Source: Burkholderiales bacterium
GTDB lineage: Bacteria; Pseudomonadota; Gammaproteobacteria; Burkholderiales; UBA11063
Length of the DNA stretch: 64,000 bases
NCBI GenBank assembly: GCA_019748155.1
Contig: JAIEPY010000022.1
Coordinates: forward strand, 16,444-80,443
Direction of reading: 5' to 3'
The translations under genes and the position numbers were made by a program. Numbering within the stretch: position 1 is the stretch's first letter; each line of letters begins with the position of its first letter. The notes beneath the pieces were generated by a model. That model did not search any database. It was given only the letters and a program-made list of their open reading frames with translations, and had not been told where the DNA came from. Positions 48,328 through 58,119 of the stretch are shown here, one piece after another.

Positions 48328-49218
48328 ATGAAGCAAAATACTAACATAATAGCACCTATTACCGATAATGGTTATCATTCGATTGAATCTATTGCCGAGA
48401 AGTTAAAGTATTTCAGTCGGCCATTTCCACTCGCAACAGTGGAAGAAGCAATAAAGCACAAAAATGAAATAACGCCCAAATTATTGGAGTACTTGGACTA
48501 TGCATATAAGCACCATTTAACGCTAGATGAAGATTATATGGGGCATACATATGCATTATTTTTATTGGCTGAATTTAAAGAGAAGCGTGCATTTACTACC
48601 GTTATGAATATTCTGGAGCTACCTGAAGAATCGTTGGATTTATTATTGGGAGACTCTTTGACTGAAGGTTATGCCAAGATAATTACCTCGCTATATAATG
48701 GTGATTTAGCTGCCATAAAAAGAGTTATTGAAAATCCTGATGGTTATTTATACGCAAGAACAGCAGCATTCAATAGCCTAGTTAGTTTGGTCAAAGTATC
48801 TGTTCTAGACCAAGAGGAAATAATTCAATACATAGCCTCATTATTTCTAGTGGAGAACTTTAGGTGTGATCCAACGTTAATGGCATTTTTAGTAGCTAGT
48901 GCATGTCACTTACAATCCGATAGCTTATATGCTACGATTGAAGAATTATTCAAATTAAACTTAATCGACGAAGAAATTATCAACTTAAATGATGTGGAAT
49001 ACTATAAATCTAAAATTTATAATAGCGATGTTAATGAACATAATATTGGTTATATTGATAGTGCCATTGAGAGTATGAGTTGGTGGTATTGTTTTAAGGA
49101 AGAGGAACGGTTTATTCCTCAAATTCCGGTGGCTCGTGGAGTAAAGATTGGTCGAAATGATCCTTGTCCATGTGGTAGCGGCAAAAAATATAAAAAATGC
49201 TGTGGCAGCAATTTATAA
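48328..49218 (+). CDS. DUF1186 protein with C-terminal SEC-C zinc motif
   Basis: A 296-residue protein. The main helical body ([57 protein letters not shown]) matches DUF1186, a HEAT-like repeat domain. The end [19 protein letters not shown] is the SEC-C zinc-binding motif also found at the SecA C-terminus. Function is unknown. It has its own good ribosome binding site (AAAAAAGGAAGC). Confidence 0.85.
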   Translation: MKQNTNIIAPITDNGYHSIESIAEKLKYFSRPFPLATVEEAIKHKNEITPKLLEYLDYAYKHHLTLDEDYMGHTYALFLLAEFKEKRAFTTVMNILELPEESLDLLLGDSLTEGYAKIITSLYNGDLAAIKRVIENPDGYLYARTAAFNSLVSLVKVSVLDQEEIIQYIASLFLVENFRCDPTLMAFLVASACHLQSDSLYATIEELFKLNLIDEEIINLNDVEYYKSKIYNSDVNEHNIGYIDSAIESMSWWYCFKEEERFIPQIPVARGVKIGRNDPCPCGSGKKYKKCCGSNL

Positions 49219-49321
49219 CATCGTCAATGTTATCCGCTTATCTTTGACGATGAAGTAAAACGTGCTAATTTACCACGTAGTACACGGCGAATTTATTAAC
49301 CATTAACAAAATGCGATACAA

Positions 49322-50314
49322 ATGGAAACAAATAATACTCAGATACTAATTTATCAAAGTAATGATGGCAGTATAAAGCTAGATGTTCATCTTGAAGATG
49401 AAACAGTATGGCTTACACAAGAACAAATTGCGCAATTATTTGGTAAAGCTAAATCAACAATCAGTGAACATATTAAAAATATATTCAATGAAGGTGAATT
49501 GCTAAGAGACTGTTCCACACATAAGTTCGGAAATTCCGAATTTATGCAAAAACCAAGTACATACTACAATTTAGAGGTAGTTATTGCCGTTGGTTACCGT
49601 GTTAAATCCCAGCAAGGTACACAATTCAGAATTTGGGTGACACAACGCCTAAAAGAATATATCATCAAAGGCTTTGTACTTAATGATGAGCGTTTCAAAT
49701 CTGGTTCATCAATGAATTATTTTGATGAGTTACAACAACGCATTCGGGAAATACGCTTATCAGAAAGATTCTTTTACCAAAAAATAAAAGATATTTATAC
49801 CACCAGTATTGACTATAGCGCTAATGATGAAAAAACTACCCAGTTTTTCAAAATTGTACAAAATAAATTATTATGGGCGGTTAGCCAAAATACAGCTGCA
49901 GAGCTGGTTTATCGACGTGTTGATGCAACTCTTCCATTAATGGGTATGCAATCTTTTGGTAAGTTAGTTGCTCAGGCTAAAAAGTCAGACGTTAGTATTG
50001 CGAAAAATTACCTAAATGAAGATGAAATAAAATTACTCGGTTTATTGGTTGAGCAATATCTAGCCTTTGCTGAAACGATGGCGCAGCAACGTACCCCAAT
50101 GTATATGGATGATTGGATCAAACGTCTTGATGTTATTTTACAACTAAACGGACGTGAGTTATTAACTCATGCGGGTAAAATCAGCCATAACATGGCACTT
50201 GAAAAATCTAGTATTGAGTATGAAACATATAAGAAACAGCAACAACAATTAGAGTATCAAAATAATATCAATGAATTAGAACAAGATATTAAACAATTAA
50301 GCTGCGCAGTCTAA
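49322..50314 (+). CDS. RhuM-family protein (C-terminus frameshifted)
   Basis: A 330-residue RhuM-type protein. The N-terminal winged-helix is ETVWLTQEQIAQLFGKAKST, and KPSTYYNLEVVIAVGYRVKS with FRIWVTQRLKEYIIKGFVLN is diagnostic. Rhu/RhuM proteins occur in pathogenicity and defence islands; their biochemical role is not known. The frame ends at TAA right after EQDIKQLSCAV, while the neighbouring frame continues with a plausible 58-codon tail. The body is intact, so it may still work. Confidence 0.85.
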   Translation: METNNTQILIYQSNDGSIKLDVHLEDETVWLTQEQIAQLFGKAKSTISEHIKNIFNEGELLRDCSTHKFGNSEFMQKPSTYYNLEVVIAVGYRVKSQQGTQFRIWVTQRLKEYIIKGFVLNDERFKSGSSMNYFDELQQRIREIRLSERFFYQKIKDIYTTSIDYSANDEKTTQFFKIVQNKLLWAVSQNTAAELVYRRVDATLPLMGMQSFGKLVAQAKKSDVSIAKNYLNEDEIKLLGLLVEQYLAFAETMAQQRTPMYMDDWIKRLDVILQLNGRELLTHAGKISHNMALEKSSIEYETYKKQQQQLEYQNNINELEQDIKQLSCAV

Positions 50315-50477
50315 CCAAGCCGATGGTCTAGATGAAAATATTGAAGCTGGAAAACGAGGTGGTAAAATTGCTAAACGAGCCAAAGATGATTTTGAACAAG
50401 AAACAGGACAAAAAGTTATCAGTGGTGAAAATTTTTTACCGCCACAGACACAAAATAAAAAATTAAAAAACAAATAG
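50301..50477 (+). pseudogene. Frameshifted C-terminal tail of the RhuM gene
   Basis: In the +1 frame the sequence reads AAQSNQADGLDENIEAGKRG, GKIAKRAKDDFEQETGQKVI, SGENFLPPQTQNKKLKNK and stops at 50477. GGKIAKRAKDDFEQETGQKV is a recurrent C-terminal motif in DinD/BRO-like and related proteins. It directly follows the RhuM body, so the two were probably one frame. Confidence 0.65.
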
Positions 50478-50546
50478 CATGACTAATTTAGTACACGTAA
50501 GCTATGTACAAACAAGACAAATATTTAGTTGGAACAAACTATACTT

Positions 50547-53500
50547 ATGAATAACACACTTCACCCATTGCAGCAAATTAGCTTTAACCATGCCAATCAG
50601 GCTTATGTGGTTGAAGCTAGTGCCGGAACTGGTAAAACCTGGACTATTGAACGCCTCTATATCAAAGCCTTGCTTGAATCCAGTCAGCCATATGATGTTA
50701 GCCTACCATTAAGTGTTGAAAATATCTTAGTGGTAACCTTTACCAATGATGCGACCAATGAGTTAAAGCAACGGATTGCAACCCAGATTCAAACCACGAT
50801 TAATGCTCTGATTGTTATGAATAAGCAGGGCTTAGATATTGGGGAAGATATTTTTTTAGCATATCTCGCAACACGGGCAGAGCTGTTTGAGAAAGATGTA
50901 ACGTTGTTGAGCCGCGCTTTACAAAATTTTGATCAATCAGCGATTTACACGATTCACGGTTTTTGCAAGCGGATTATTGAAGATTATCAGTTTGAATGTA
51001 AAACCCCGAGTCAGTTTGAATTAGTTGCAAATAAAGGTCGCTTGATAGAAAATCTGGTTGTTGATTTTATGCGTAGTGAGATTATCAATAATCCACAATT
51101 TAAGGACTGTATTGCCGAGGTGTTGAGTAATTTAGAGCAACTCTTTAATAGCAGCGATTTTCAGCAAAGCTTAGTTGAAAAAATCAGTGCTAAATTACCC
51201 AAAGATATGTTTGAACTACTTGATAATGGCTACCAACTTAAATATAATTTAAGCAATGTCCCGGCAAGTTTGGCGTTACTAAGTCAGAGTGAACTTAGCG
51301 AAGAGGATAAACGACAGGCTAAAGCGCAATTTTTAGCGTATTTGATGCAGCATCTGGCAGCCAAATTTCCAGCAGTTAATGAATTATCGGGCGTTTTATC
51401 TTATGATGATTTAATTCAGAAAGTTGCCGATAGCCTCAAAGCAAATTTGATTGATACTGACTCTAGCTCTTCCAATATATTGGCGGATAAAATATATCAG
51501 CAATTTCCCGTTGCCTTTATTGATGAGTTTCAAGATACCGATAGTTTACAGTGGCAAATTTTTAACCAGATCTATCACTTGCAACAATCTACTCGGCGCG
51601 GTAATGTCGTGGTAGTTGGTGATCCCAAACAGGCTATTTATCGTTTTCGTGGTGCAGATATTGATACTTATCTCGCTGCACGTTCTCAAATTGGCACTAA
51701 ATTAGAATTAAAGCATAATTTTCGTTCACATCCGGAGATTATGAATTTTGTTAATCAGCTTTTTAGTCTGGATAATCAAAATTGTACGAGTGAGACTAGT
51801 TTTCTGGGGAGTGGTATTGATTATAGTGAAGTAGTGGCAGCAGCAAGTAACAATGAGTTGTATTTACCAGAGCGGCATGAGCTGAATACTTTAGCACGAG
51901 ATAATTCGATAAATGTTGAATTTAGTGATGCACCGGTGCAACTTGTTGCGATTAATGGCGTTTCAGCTGATGAACGGCGTAAGCGTTTGTTGATGGCAAT
52001 TAGTTTTGAAATTTTAGCCTTATTAAAATTAAATCCCGAACTCAAAGGCAAGATTGCAATTTTAGTTTCCAAAAATAGTGAAGCCAACGAGTTGGTTAAG
52101 TTTCTGGCTAAATATGGCTTAAAAGCAGCCGAACTAAAATTAGGTAATATTTTTGCTACTAGTAGCGCGCTAGATTTATATCATATTTTATTAGCGATTA
52201 GTGATCTCAATAATCGTAAAAATTTTATGCGCGCGCTGAGTACGCAATTACTTAATCTTGATTTAGCTAGTTTGAATCTTGAAAGTAACCCTGATAATAA
52301 TCTGTTTGAACTATTACAGCAACAATTCTTTACTTATAAGGAGATTTGGGAGCGACAGGGGATAATTTCACTTGTATACCACTTGATTCAGGATGTGATT
52401 GCCAACCACTCTAGCACCAGCGCGATTGTTTCACACCGTGAGCTTGCCAATATTTGGCAATTGGCTGAGTTACTCAATAAGCAAGCGAGTAAATTACATA
52501 ATCAAGCCGAGTTGCTGTATTGGTTTTTACATAAGACCCACGATGCACAAAGCAATCTGGAGAGCGATTTGGATGGCAATAATGAAGAGTTGGTACGCTT
52601 GGATAATGATGATGAGCAGATTATCATTACGACCCAGCACAAAGCCAAAGGGCTGGAATACGAAATCTTATTTTGTCCATTTTTCAAAAGCGGGATAAAG
52701 CTTGATGGAACCTATGATTTTAACTATCGCCGCCCATTTTTTAGTAATTTCCGCGATGAGAATGGGATGCGCTCGGAATTAATCATGGATACCATGCTTG
52801 GTACTCAGATTATTGCCAATGACAACAAGGAAGCTCATCGACTAAATTATGTTGCGCTTACGCGTGCCAAGCAGCGGTTATATATTTATCTCAAACAGCC
52901 TACCATCACCAAAAGCACAGGCAAATATAATAGCAATCAACGCCCGGATAAAATTGGCGAATTATTTGGCTATGTCGAAAAAGATCCACAGGATAATAGT
53001 CATAATTTATTTAGTTATGCCAATTTTTTTGCCGAAGATCCTAGTTTGGCACTCAAACAGCCGGCCTTATTACCGGGAGTAGCTGTTTATAATCGCAATA
53101 GTTTGCGTGAAGAAGACTTGCAGGCATTAAAATTTACTGCGCCACCGCGCACTGCTAGTGCTAATGAGTTTTATACGATGTATGCTGAATTTAATGCGCA
53201 AAGGTGCTATACCCGTCAGAGTTATACTGCCTTGACTACTCATGGAGCCGAGGATTTTGATATTAGCGATTATTTTGTTAAAAATGAAGCCCAGCAAATA
53301 GCTACACCGAATTATCGTTATTCTATTTTAAGTGATGGACAGCTCCGTGGTGCAAGTTTTGGAGTACTTTTTCATAGTTTGTGTGAAGCTTATCCGTTTA
53401 GTCCGACTCAGCTGCAGCAACTTTTGCAGCAAGAGAATCTGAGCGCCGATGATGAACATGATTATCCAGCGCAGTTTAGTGCGATGCTTGAAGAAACTTT

Positions 53501-54071
53501 TAGTTATCCTTTAATCGATGATCTGTGTTTGCGTGATTTACGCGAGAGAAGCTTGCATGAGTTAGAATTTAACTTGCTGATTAAAGATAGCCATTCATTA
53601 CGTGAACAGATTGCTGATTTATTGGCTAGGTATTATGGTGATACACATCCATTTACGCGCTCTTGCCGGATGCTGGATAAAGTTGAAGCTGGGTTTTTAG
53701 TTGGATTTATTGATTTATTTTTTGAATATCAGGGCAAATATTGGATATTGGATTATAAAACCAATACCTTAACTGATTACACCCATGCGAAAAATCACTT
53801 GGCAATTGAAAGTCAGTTGGTGGAATCAATGGCAGATCATCATTACTATTTACAATATTTACTCTATCTGGTGGCGGTAAAACGCTATCTGGAGCAGCGT
53901 TTAGGTCTTGCTGATGCAACTGAACTTTTAGGGGGAGCTGTGTATTTTTACGTGCGGGGCATATTTACCGAGCAGCTTAGCTCTGGAGATGGAATTTACC
54001 TGGATACGGGGTGCCAAAATTTAGTCCGTGAATTAGACCTATTGTTTCGTGGAGTAAGCAATGCTGAATAA
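50547..54071 (+). CDS. recB: Exodeoxyribonuclease V beta subunit RecB
   Basis: An 1174-residue RecB from the ATG at 50547 (the ORF-track TTG lies six codons earlier). The 3'-5' helicase has motif I EASAGTGKTWTIERL (Lys30), TFTNDATNELKQRI, FIDEFQDTDSLQWQIF, GDPKQAIYRFRGADI and TQHKAKGLEYEI. The C-terminal nuclease has GFIDLFFEYQGKYWILDYKT. It overlaps recD by 11 bp. recC, needed for the RecBCD holoenzyme, is not in the window; the accessory island occupies the position upstream. Confidence 0.95.
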   Translation: MNNTLHPLQQISFNHANQAYVVEASAGTGKTWTIERLYIKALLESSQPYDVSLPLSVENILVVTFTNDATNELKQRIATQIQTTINALIVMNKQGLDIGEDIFLAYLATRAELFEKDVTLLSRALQNFDQSAIYTIHGFCKRIIEDYQFECKTPSQFELVANKGRLIENLVVDFMRSEIINNPQFKDCIAEVLSNLEQLFNSSDFQQSLVEKISAKLPKDMFELLDNGYQLKYNLSNVPASLALLSQSELSEEDKRQAKAQFLAYLMQHLAAKFPAVNELSGVLSYDDLIQKVADSLKANLIDTDSSSSNILADKIYQQFPVAFIDEFQDTDSLQWQIFNQIYHLQQSTRRGNVVVVGDPKQAIYRFRGADIDTYLAARSQIGTKLELKHNFRSHPEIMNFVNQLFSLDNQNCTSETSFLGSGIDYSEVVAAASNNELYLPERHELNTLARDNSINVEFSDAPVQLVAINGVSADERRKRLLMAISFEILALLKLNPELKGKIAILVSKNSEANELVKFLAKYGLKAAELKLGNIFATSSALDLYHILLAISDLNNRKNFMRALSTQLLNLDLASLNLESNPDNNLFELLQQQFFTYKEIWERQGIISLVYHLIQDVIANHSSTSAIVSHRELANIWQLAELLNKQASKLHNQAELLYWFLHKTHDAQSNLESDLDGNNEELVRLDNDDEQIIITTQHKAKGLEYEILFCPFFKSGIKLDGTYDFNYRRPFFSNFRDENGMRSELIMDTMLGTQIIANDNKEAHRLNYVALTRAKQRLYIYLKQPTITKSTGKYNSNQRPDKIGELFGYVEKDPQDNSHNLFSYANFFAEDPSLALKQPALLPGVAVYNRNSLREEDLQALKFTAPPRTASANEFYTMYAEFNAQRCYTRQSYTALTTHGAEDFDISDYFVKNEAQQIATPNYRYSILSDGQLRGASFGVLFHSLCEAYPFSPTQLQQLLQQENLSADDEHDYPAQFSAMLEETFSYPLIDDLCLRDLRERSLHELEFNLLIKDSHSLREQIADLLARYYGDTHPFTRSCRMLDKVEAGFLVGFIDLFFEYQGKYWILDYKTNTLTDYTHAKNHLAIESQLVESMADHHYYLQYLLYLVAVKRYLEQRLGLADATELLGGAVYFYVRGIFTEQLSSGDGIYLDTGCQNLVRELDLLFRGVSNAE

Positions 54072-55860
54072 TTCTCAGTTACCAATTACTACTCAGCTGC
54101 TAACTTTAGCAAATCCAATGTCAGAAGCTCAGAGTACGCAATTAGCTAAAATAATTGATGCTTTATTTAATGATCTTGATGAAGGGCATAGCTGTAGTCT
54201 GGTTATGGATTTGGCTTTGCGCTTAGAGTGCGATGCGATTGAAATTAATGAATGCCTTCTCGCTAGTGGTTTATGCGCGCTATATCAAAACAAAATAATT
54301 AGTGAGTATGATAGCAAACCTTTTAGCATAGTCAATACTGATAGTGCATCATTGGTTTATATTAGCAAATATCTGAATTATGAACAAAGTATTGTTGCTA
54401 AAGTAAAACAACTAATGACTATGCCTGAAACTGATAATGTTGGTGTTAGTTATCAGCAAGGATTACAACAATTACAAACTTTATCCACGGCGGAAAATCG
54501 TCCAAATAGCGAGCAATTAGCCGCAATTATTGCCGCTAGTTGTCAAAAATTCAGTATTATCACTGGTGGTCCAGGTACTGGTAAAACCACTACGGTTACA
54601 CTGCTATTGTGGCTGCTTTATCAAACTTATGGTGCTGATTTAAAGGTACAAATTTGTGCGCCGACTGGTAAAGCAGCAATTCGCGTCCGCGATTCAGTGA
54701 GTAATACCTTGCGTTCTTTAGAACAAAGTTCATTGATTGATTTTGATAGTAATCTTTTTGCCGGGCTATTGAGAGAGGGAAATAATTTCTTAACCATTCA
54801 TAAGTTGCTCGGTTATCAGCATAATAGCATTTATTTTAAACATAATGCTCATAATCAGCTTGATTTAGATGTTTTAATTATTGATGAATCTTCAATGATT
54901 AGTTTGCCATTATTCAGCAAATTATTTCAGGCGCTTAATCTGGATAAATTAAAACATATTATCTTCTTGGGTGACAAAAATCAGCTGTCTTCAGTTGAAG
55001 AGGGCTATGTTTTTGCCTCGTTGGTGGCACTGCACAATGATACGTCAAATAATAATGATGTTTATGATTTATTTACTCAGATTCAAGAGCCAAATATCAC
55101 TCATGAGCTGTTGATTAGTAATCGTAATCAGGGAATAATCCATGAGCTGGCACAAGCAATCTTAACCCAAAATGAATCAGCACTGACAAGCTGTCTTGAA
55201 TCCTCAGAACAAGTTGAAGTTTTTGCTCCTGAACTTAAATTAGTTTTACAGCATGTGCTAGGTGATGCACATTCGACGTTCCGCCAATTTTTAAGCTTTG
55301 CACAAAATGCCAATAATGAGCATGATTCTGCTGAATTGTTCCGTTTATTTAGCGCTCAGACGATACTTTGTCTAACTAATGGTGGGGTATTAGGCTGTGA
55401 TAATCTCAATACTCGGCTTGAGCTGCAGATTAAGCGGATACTTGGAGTCAATGATGAATGGTATAACGGGCGGGCGATAATTATTTTACAAAATGATTAT
55501 AATCTGGAGTTGTTTAACGGTGATATTGGGATTTGTGTGTTAAAAGATGATCGCGCGCGCGTGGTATTTGAGAGTGGACGGGAGTTTATTCCCGAGGTAC
55601 TACCGAACTATACTCTTGCTTATGCGATTACGATTCATAAATCACAGGGTTCTGAATATCAGCAGGTTAGTATTGTTTTACCTACCCAGCAATCAGCTGA
55701 TGCTAGTGCCGGGCGCTTACTCAGTCGCGAATTACTCTATACGGCAGTGACGCGTGCCAAAAGTAATATTCGTTTGTATTGTGAACAGGAAACACTACTT
55801 GCCGCGATTAAACAGCAGACCGTACGCAATAGTGGCTTAGCAATATTTTTAACTGCTTAA
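54061..55860 (+). CDS. recD: Exodeoxyribonuclease V alpha subunit RecD
   Basis: A 599-residue 5'-3' helicase of RecBCD. The Walker A is GGPGTGKTTTVTLL (Lys175); ICAPTGKAAIRV, VLIIDESSMISL, FLGDKNQLSSVEEG and the C-terminal AYAITIHKSQGSEY with LLYTAVTRAKSN are present. Coupling to recB by overlapping reading frames is normal. It converges on recQ with a 7-bp gap. Confidence 0.95.
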   Translation: MLNNSQLPITTQLLTLANPMSEAQSTQLAKIIDALFNDLDEGHSCSLVMDLALRLECDAIEINECLLASGLCALYQNKIISEYDSKPFSIVNTDSASLVYISKYLNYEQSIVAKVKQLMTMPETDNVGVSYQQGLQQLQTLSTAENRPNSEQLAAIIAASCQKFSIITGGPGTGKTTTVTLLLWLLYQTYGADLKVQICAPTGKAAIRVRDSVSNTLRSLEQSSLIDFDSNLFAGLLREGNNFLTIHKLLGYQHNSIYFKHNAHNQLDLDVLIIDESSMISLPLFSKLFQALNLDKLKHIIFLGDKNQLSSVEEGYVFASLVALHNDTSNNNDVYDLFTQIQEPNITHELLISNRNQGIIHELAQAILTQNESALTSCLESSEQVEVFAPELKLVLQHVLGDAHSTFRQFLSFAQNANNEHDSAELFRLFSAQTILCLTNGGVLGCDNLNTRLELQIKRILGVNDEWYNGRAIIILQNDYNLELFNGDIGICVLKDDRARVVFESGREFIPEVLPNYTLAYAITIHKSQGSEYQQVSIVLPTQQSADASAGRLLSRELLYTAVTRAKSNIRLYCEQETLLAAIKQQTVRNSGLAIFLTA

Positions 55861-55867
55861 GTTATTA

Positions 55868-57361
55868 CTATTTATCTTTGCGGAAAAATTCCAAAAATTG
55901 TGCACCATATTTTTCTAACTTACGCGCGCCAACTCCAGAAATAGCGAGGAGTTGTTCATTGTTTTGCGGAAGTTTTTCTGCCATTTCCTGTAGCGTGGTG
56001 TCACTAAACACAATATATGCCGGAAGTTTTTCGCTATCTGCGATCTGACGGCGTAATTTACGTAACTCTTCAAAAACCTCTGGTGAATAATTCCCGCGGT
56101 ATTTACTTTTACTTTTGCTTGCGCTTTTGGCTATTACTGAAGTTGTTGCTACCGTACTAACAATATTTTCTTGAGGGTTACATACATCGCAATTACCACA
56201 ATTATCTGCGCTTGATTCGCCAAAGTAATTTAGCAAGATCCTGCGGCGGCAATAATTGGTCTCGGCATAACGTTTGACATGGTTAAGATTGGCTAAATTA
56301 AGTTGACTCTGGTTGCTGTTTTCAGCAAATGACTGTAGTAGTTTAAAATCAGCATAGCTAAAATAGATTAAGGTATCGCTGGCAAGCCCATCGCGTCCCG
56401 CCCGCCCAATTTCCTGATAATATCCCTCAAGACTCTTGGGTAAATTAAAATGGATGACATAACGAACATTAGATTTATCAATACCCATGCCAAAAGCGAT
56501 AGTCGCGCATACCACTTGAACTTTGTCCTGAATAAAATCCAGCTGTGCCGTGTGTCGCTCTTCAGCGGGTAATCCAGCATGGTAACTTGCGGCTTTAATT
56601 CCTTGTGCCTGTAATTCCTGTACCAGCTTGTCGCAACTATTGCGGCTTAGACAATACACAATCCCAGACTCCTGAGGTCGATCTTTGACAAATGCAATTA
56701 TTTCATTGGTACGCTCGCGTGGTTTGATCTCGCGCCTCACGGTAAGGCTCAAATTAGGGCGGTCAAATGACGCAGCAAAAATTTCAGGATTTGTGAGTCC
56801 TAATTGCTGGATAATATCCGTGCGTGTTTGTGCATTTGCGGTCGCGGTTAAGGCAATTAATGGAATATGGGGGAAATTAATTTTTAAGCTACCAAGTTTG
56901 GTATATTCTGGGCGGAAATCATGTCCCCAGCTCGAAACACAATGTGCTTCATCAATTGCAAATAAGCTTACAGGTAAGCGTTTTAATAAAAAATCAAGTT
57001 CCTTGCTAACTCGTTCGGGCGAAATATAGAGAATTTTAATTTCATTATTGAGGCATTTACGCGTTATAGTGTTTTGAGTGTCAAAATCAAGACTGCTATT
57101 TAAAAAGGCAGCCGCGATACCATTAGCATTTAAACTATCAACCTGATCTTTCATTAGTGAAATAAGCGGCGAAACCACAACACATAACCCGGGAAGCAAT
57201 AATGCTGGAATTTGAAAACAGATTGATTTACCACCACCGGTTGGCATGAGAACTACGGCATCTTTTTTAGCTAGAATTGATTGAATAATCTGTGCCTGCA
57301 TTGGGCGGAAGCTGTCATAGCCAAAATACTGTTTGAGTAAACTCTCGGGAGTATGATTCAT
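55868..57361 (-). CDS. recQ: ATP-dependent DNA helicase RecQ, short form
   Basis: A 497-residue RecQ. The helicase core has PTGGGKSICFQIPALL, AIDEAHCVSSWGHDFRPEY, GIDKSNVRYVIHFNLP and QEIGRAGRDG. The zinc-binding part is YCRRRILLNYFGES with NCGNCDVC. The HRDC domain ends the protein (LRKLRRQIADSEKLPAYIVF). The winged-helix subdomain that normally lies between zinc site and HRDC is missing; a short Ser/Lys-rich linker replaces it. This accounts for the protein being about 110 residues shorter than E. coli RecQ. Confidence 0.93.
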   Translation of the reverse strand: MNHTPESLLKQYFGYDSFRPMQAQIIQSILAKKDAVVLMPTGGGKSICFQIPALLLPGLCVVVSPLISLMKDQVDSLNANGIAAAFLNSSLDFDTQNTITRKCLNNEIKILYISPERVSKELDFLLKRLPVSLFAIDEAHCVSSWGHDFRPEYTKLGSLKINFPHIPLIALTATANAQTRTDIIQQLGLTNPEIFAASFDRPNLSLTVRREIKPRERTNEIIAFVKDRPQESGIVYCLSRNSCDKLVQELQAQGIKAASYHAGLPAEERHTAQLDFIQDKVQVVCATIAFGMGIDKSNVRYVIHFNLPKSLEGYYQEIGRAGRDGLASDTLIYFSYADFKLLQSFAENSNQSQLNLANLNHVKRYAETNYCRRRILLNYFGESSADNCGNCDVCNPQENIVSTVATTSVIAKSASKSKSKYRGNYSPEVFEELRKLRRQIADSEKLPAYIVFSDTTLQEMAEKLPQNNEQLLAISGVGARKLEKYGAQFLEFFRKDK

Positions 57362-57420
57362 AAACTTTTATCTCAATAACTTAATTTATTAAACGACATA
57401 TGCAACAACTGCGGTCAAAA

Positions 57421-58113
57421 TTAGCTTAATTTAACTGAAGCTAAATTATTTTTTAAAGCTTCAAATTTACCTTGATCTAATCTACCGTTAGTTCTGACGC
57501 CCGTGCCAAGGTGAATTTCACTAACTTTGCTTATGCTAATTAAATCTGTAGCATTTTCCGGCGTGATTCCTGCGCCAGCCAGTAAAATTACACCGCGGCT
57601 ACCTTGTTGCATCTCAGCTAATTGTTTTGAGCCACCTATGGCATTATCCTTACCACCTGAAGATAAAACCCGAGTGAGGTGTGGCGTATAGTTTTGTAGT
57701 TCTTGATAGGCGGCAACTACATCACTGCTAACGTCAATTGCGCGGTGAAAGGTTAGACCAACTCCCGTATTTTCCAATAATTTAATTACGGACTCCAGTT
57801 GTCTGAGGTTAATCACTCTATTTTCAGTTAATGAGCCAAAAACAATTGAACTAACCTTGCTATTACTAAGTAAATAGTCAATCTCGTGCAAAATTGTTGT
57901 CATATCCTGAGGCGTATAAATAAAGCTTTCACCATGCGGGCGCACCATCACATTAACCGGAATATTGACTGCTGTACATACATCACGGGCTAGTTCTAAT
58001 TTAGGCGATAAGCCACCTAGCTCAAAATCATGAATAAGTTCGAGGCGATTAGCACCATATTGTTCGGCACAGATTGCTTCTTCAAGATTAGTGGCAATTA
58101 TTTCAATTAACAT
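57421..58113 (-). CDS. cutC: CutC family protein
   Basis: A 230-residue TIM-barrel protein. GANRLELIHDFELGGLSPK, VMVRPHGESFIYT, FHRAIDVSSD and SSGGKDNAIGG are CutC signatures. The family was linked to copper homeostasis, although its biochemical activity is uncertain. The start lies 6 bp after the MFS stop, so the two form an operon on the minus strand. Confidence 0.92.
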   Translation of the reverse strand: MLIEIIATNLEEAICAEQYGANRLELIHDFELGGLSPKLELARDVCTAVNIPVNVMVRPHGESFIYTPQDMTTILHEIDYLLSNSKVSSIVFGSLTENRVINLRQLESVIKLLENTGVGLTFHRAIDVSSDVVAAYQELQNYTPHLTRVLSSGGKDNAIGGSKQLAEMQQGSRGVILLAGAGITPENATDLISISKVSEIHLGTGVRTNGRLDQGKFEALKNNLASVKLS

Positions 58114-58119
58114 TTTTTA

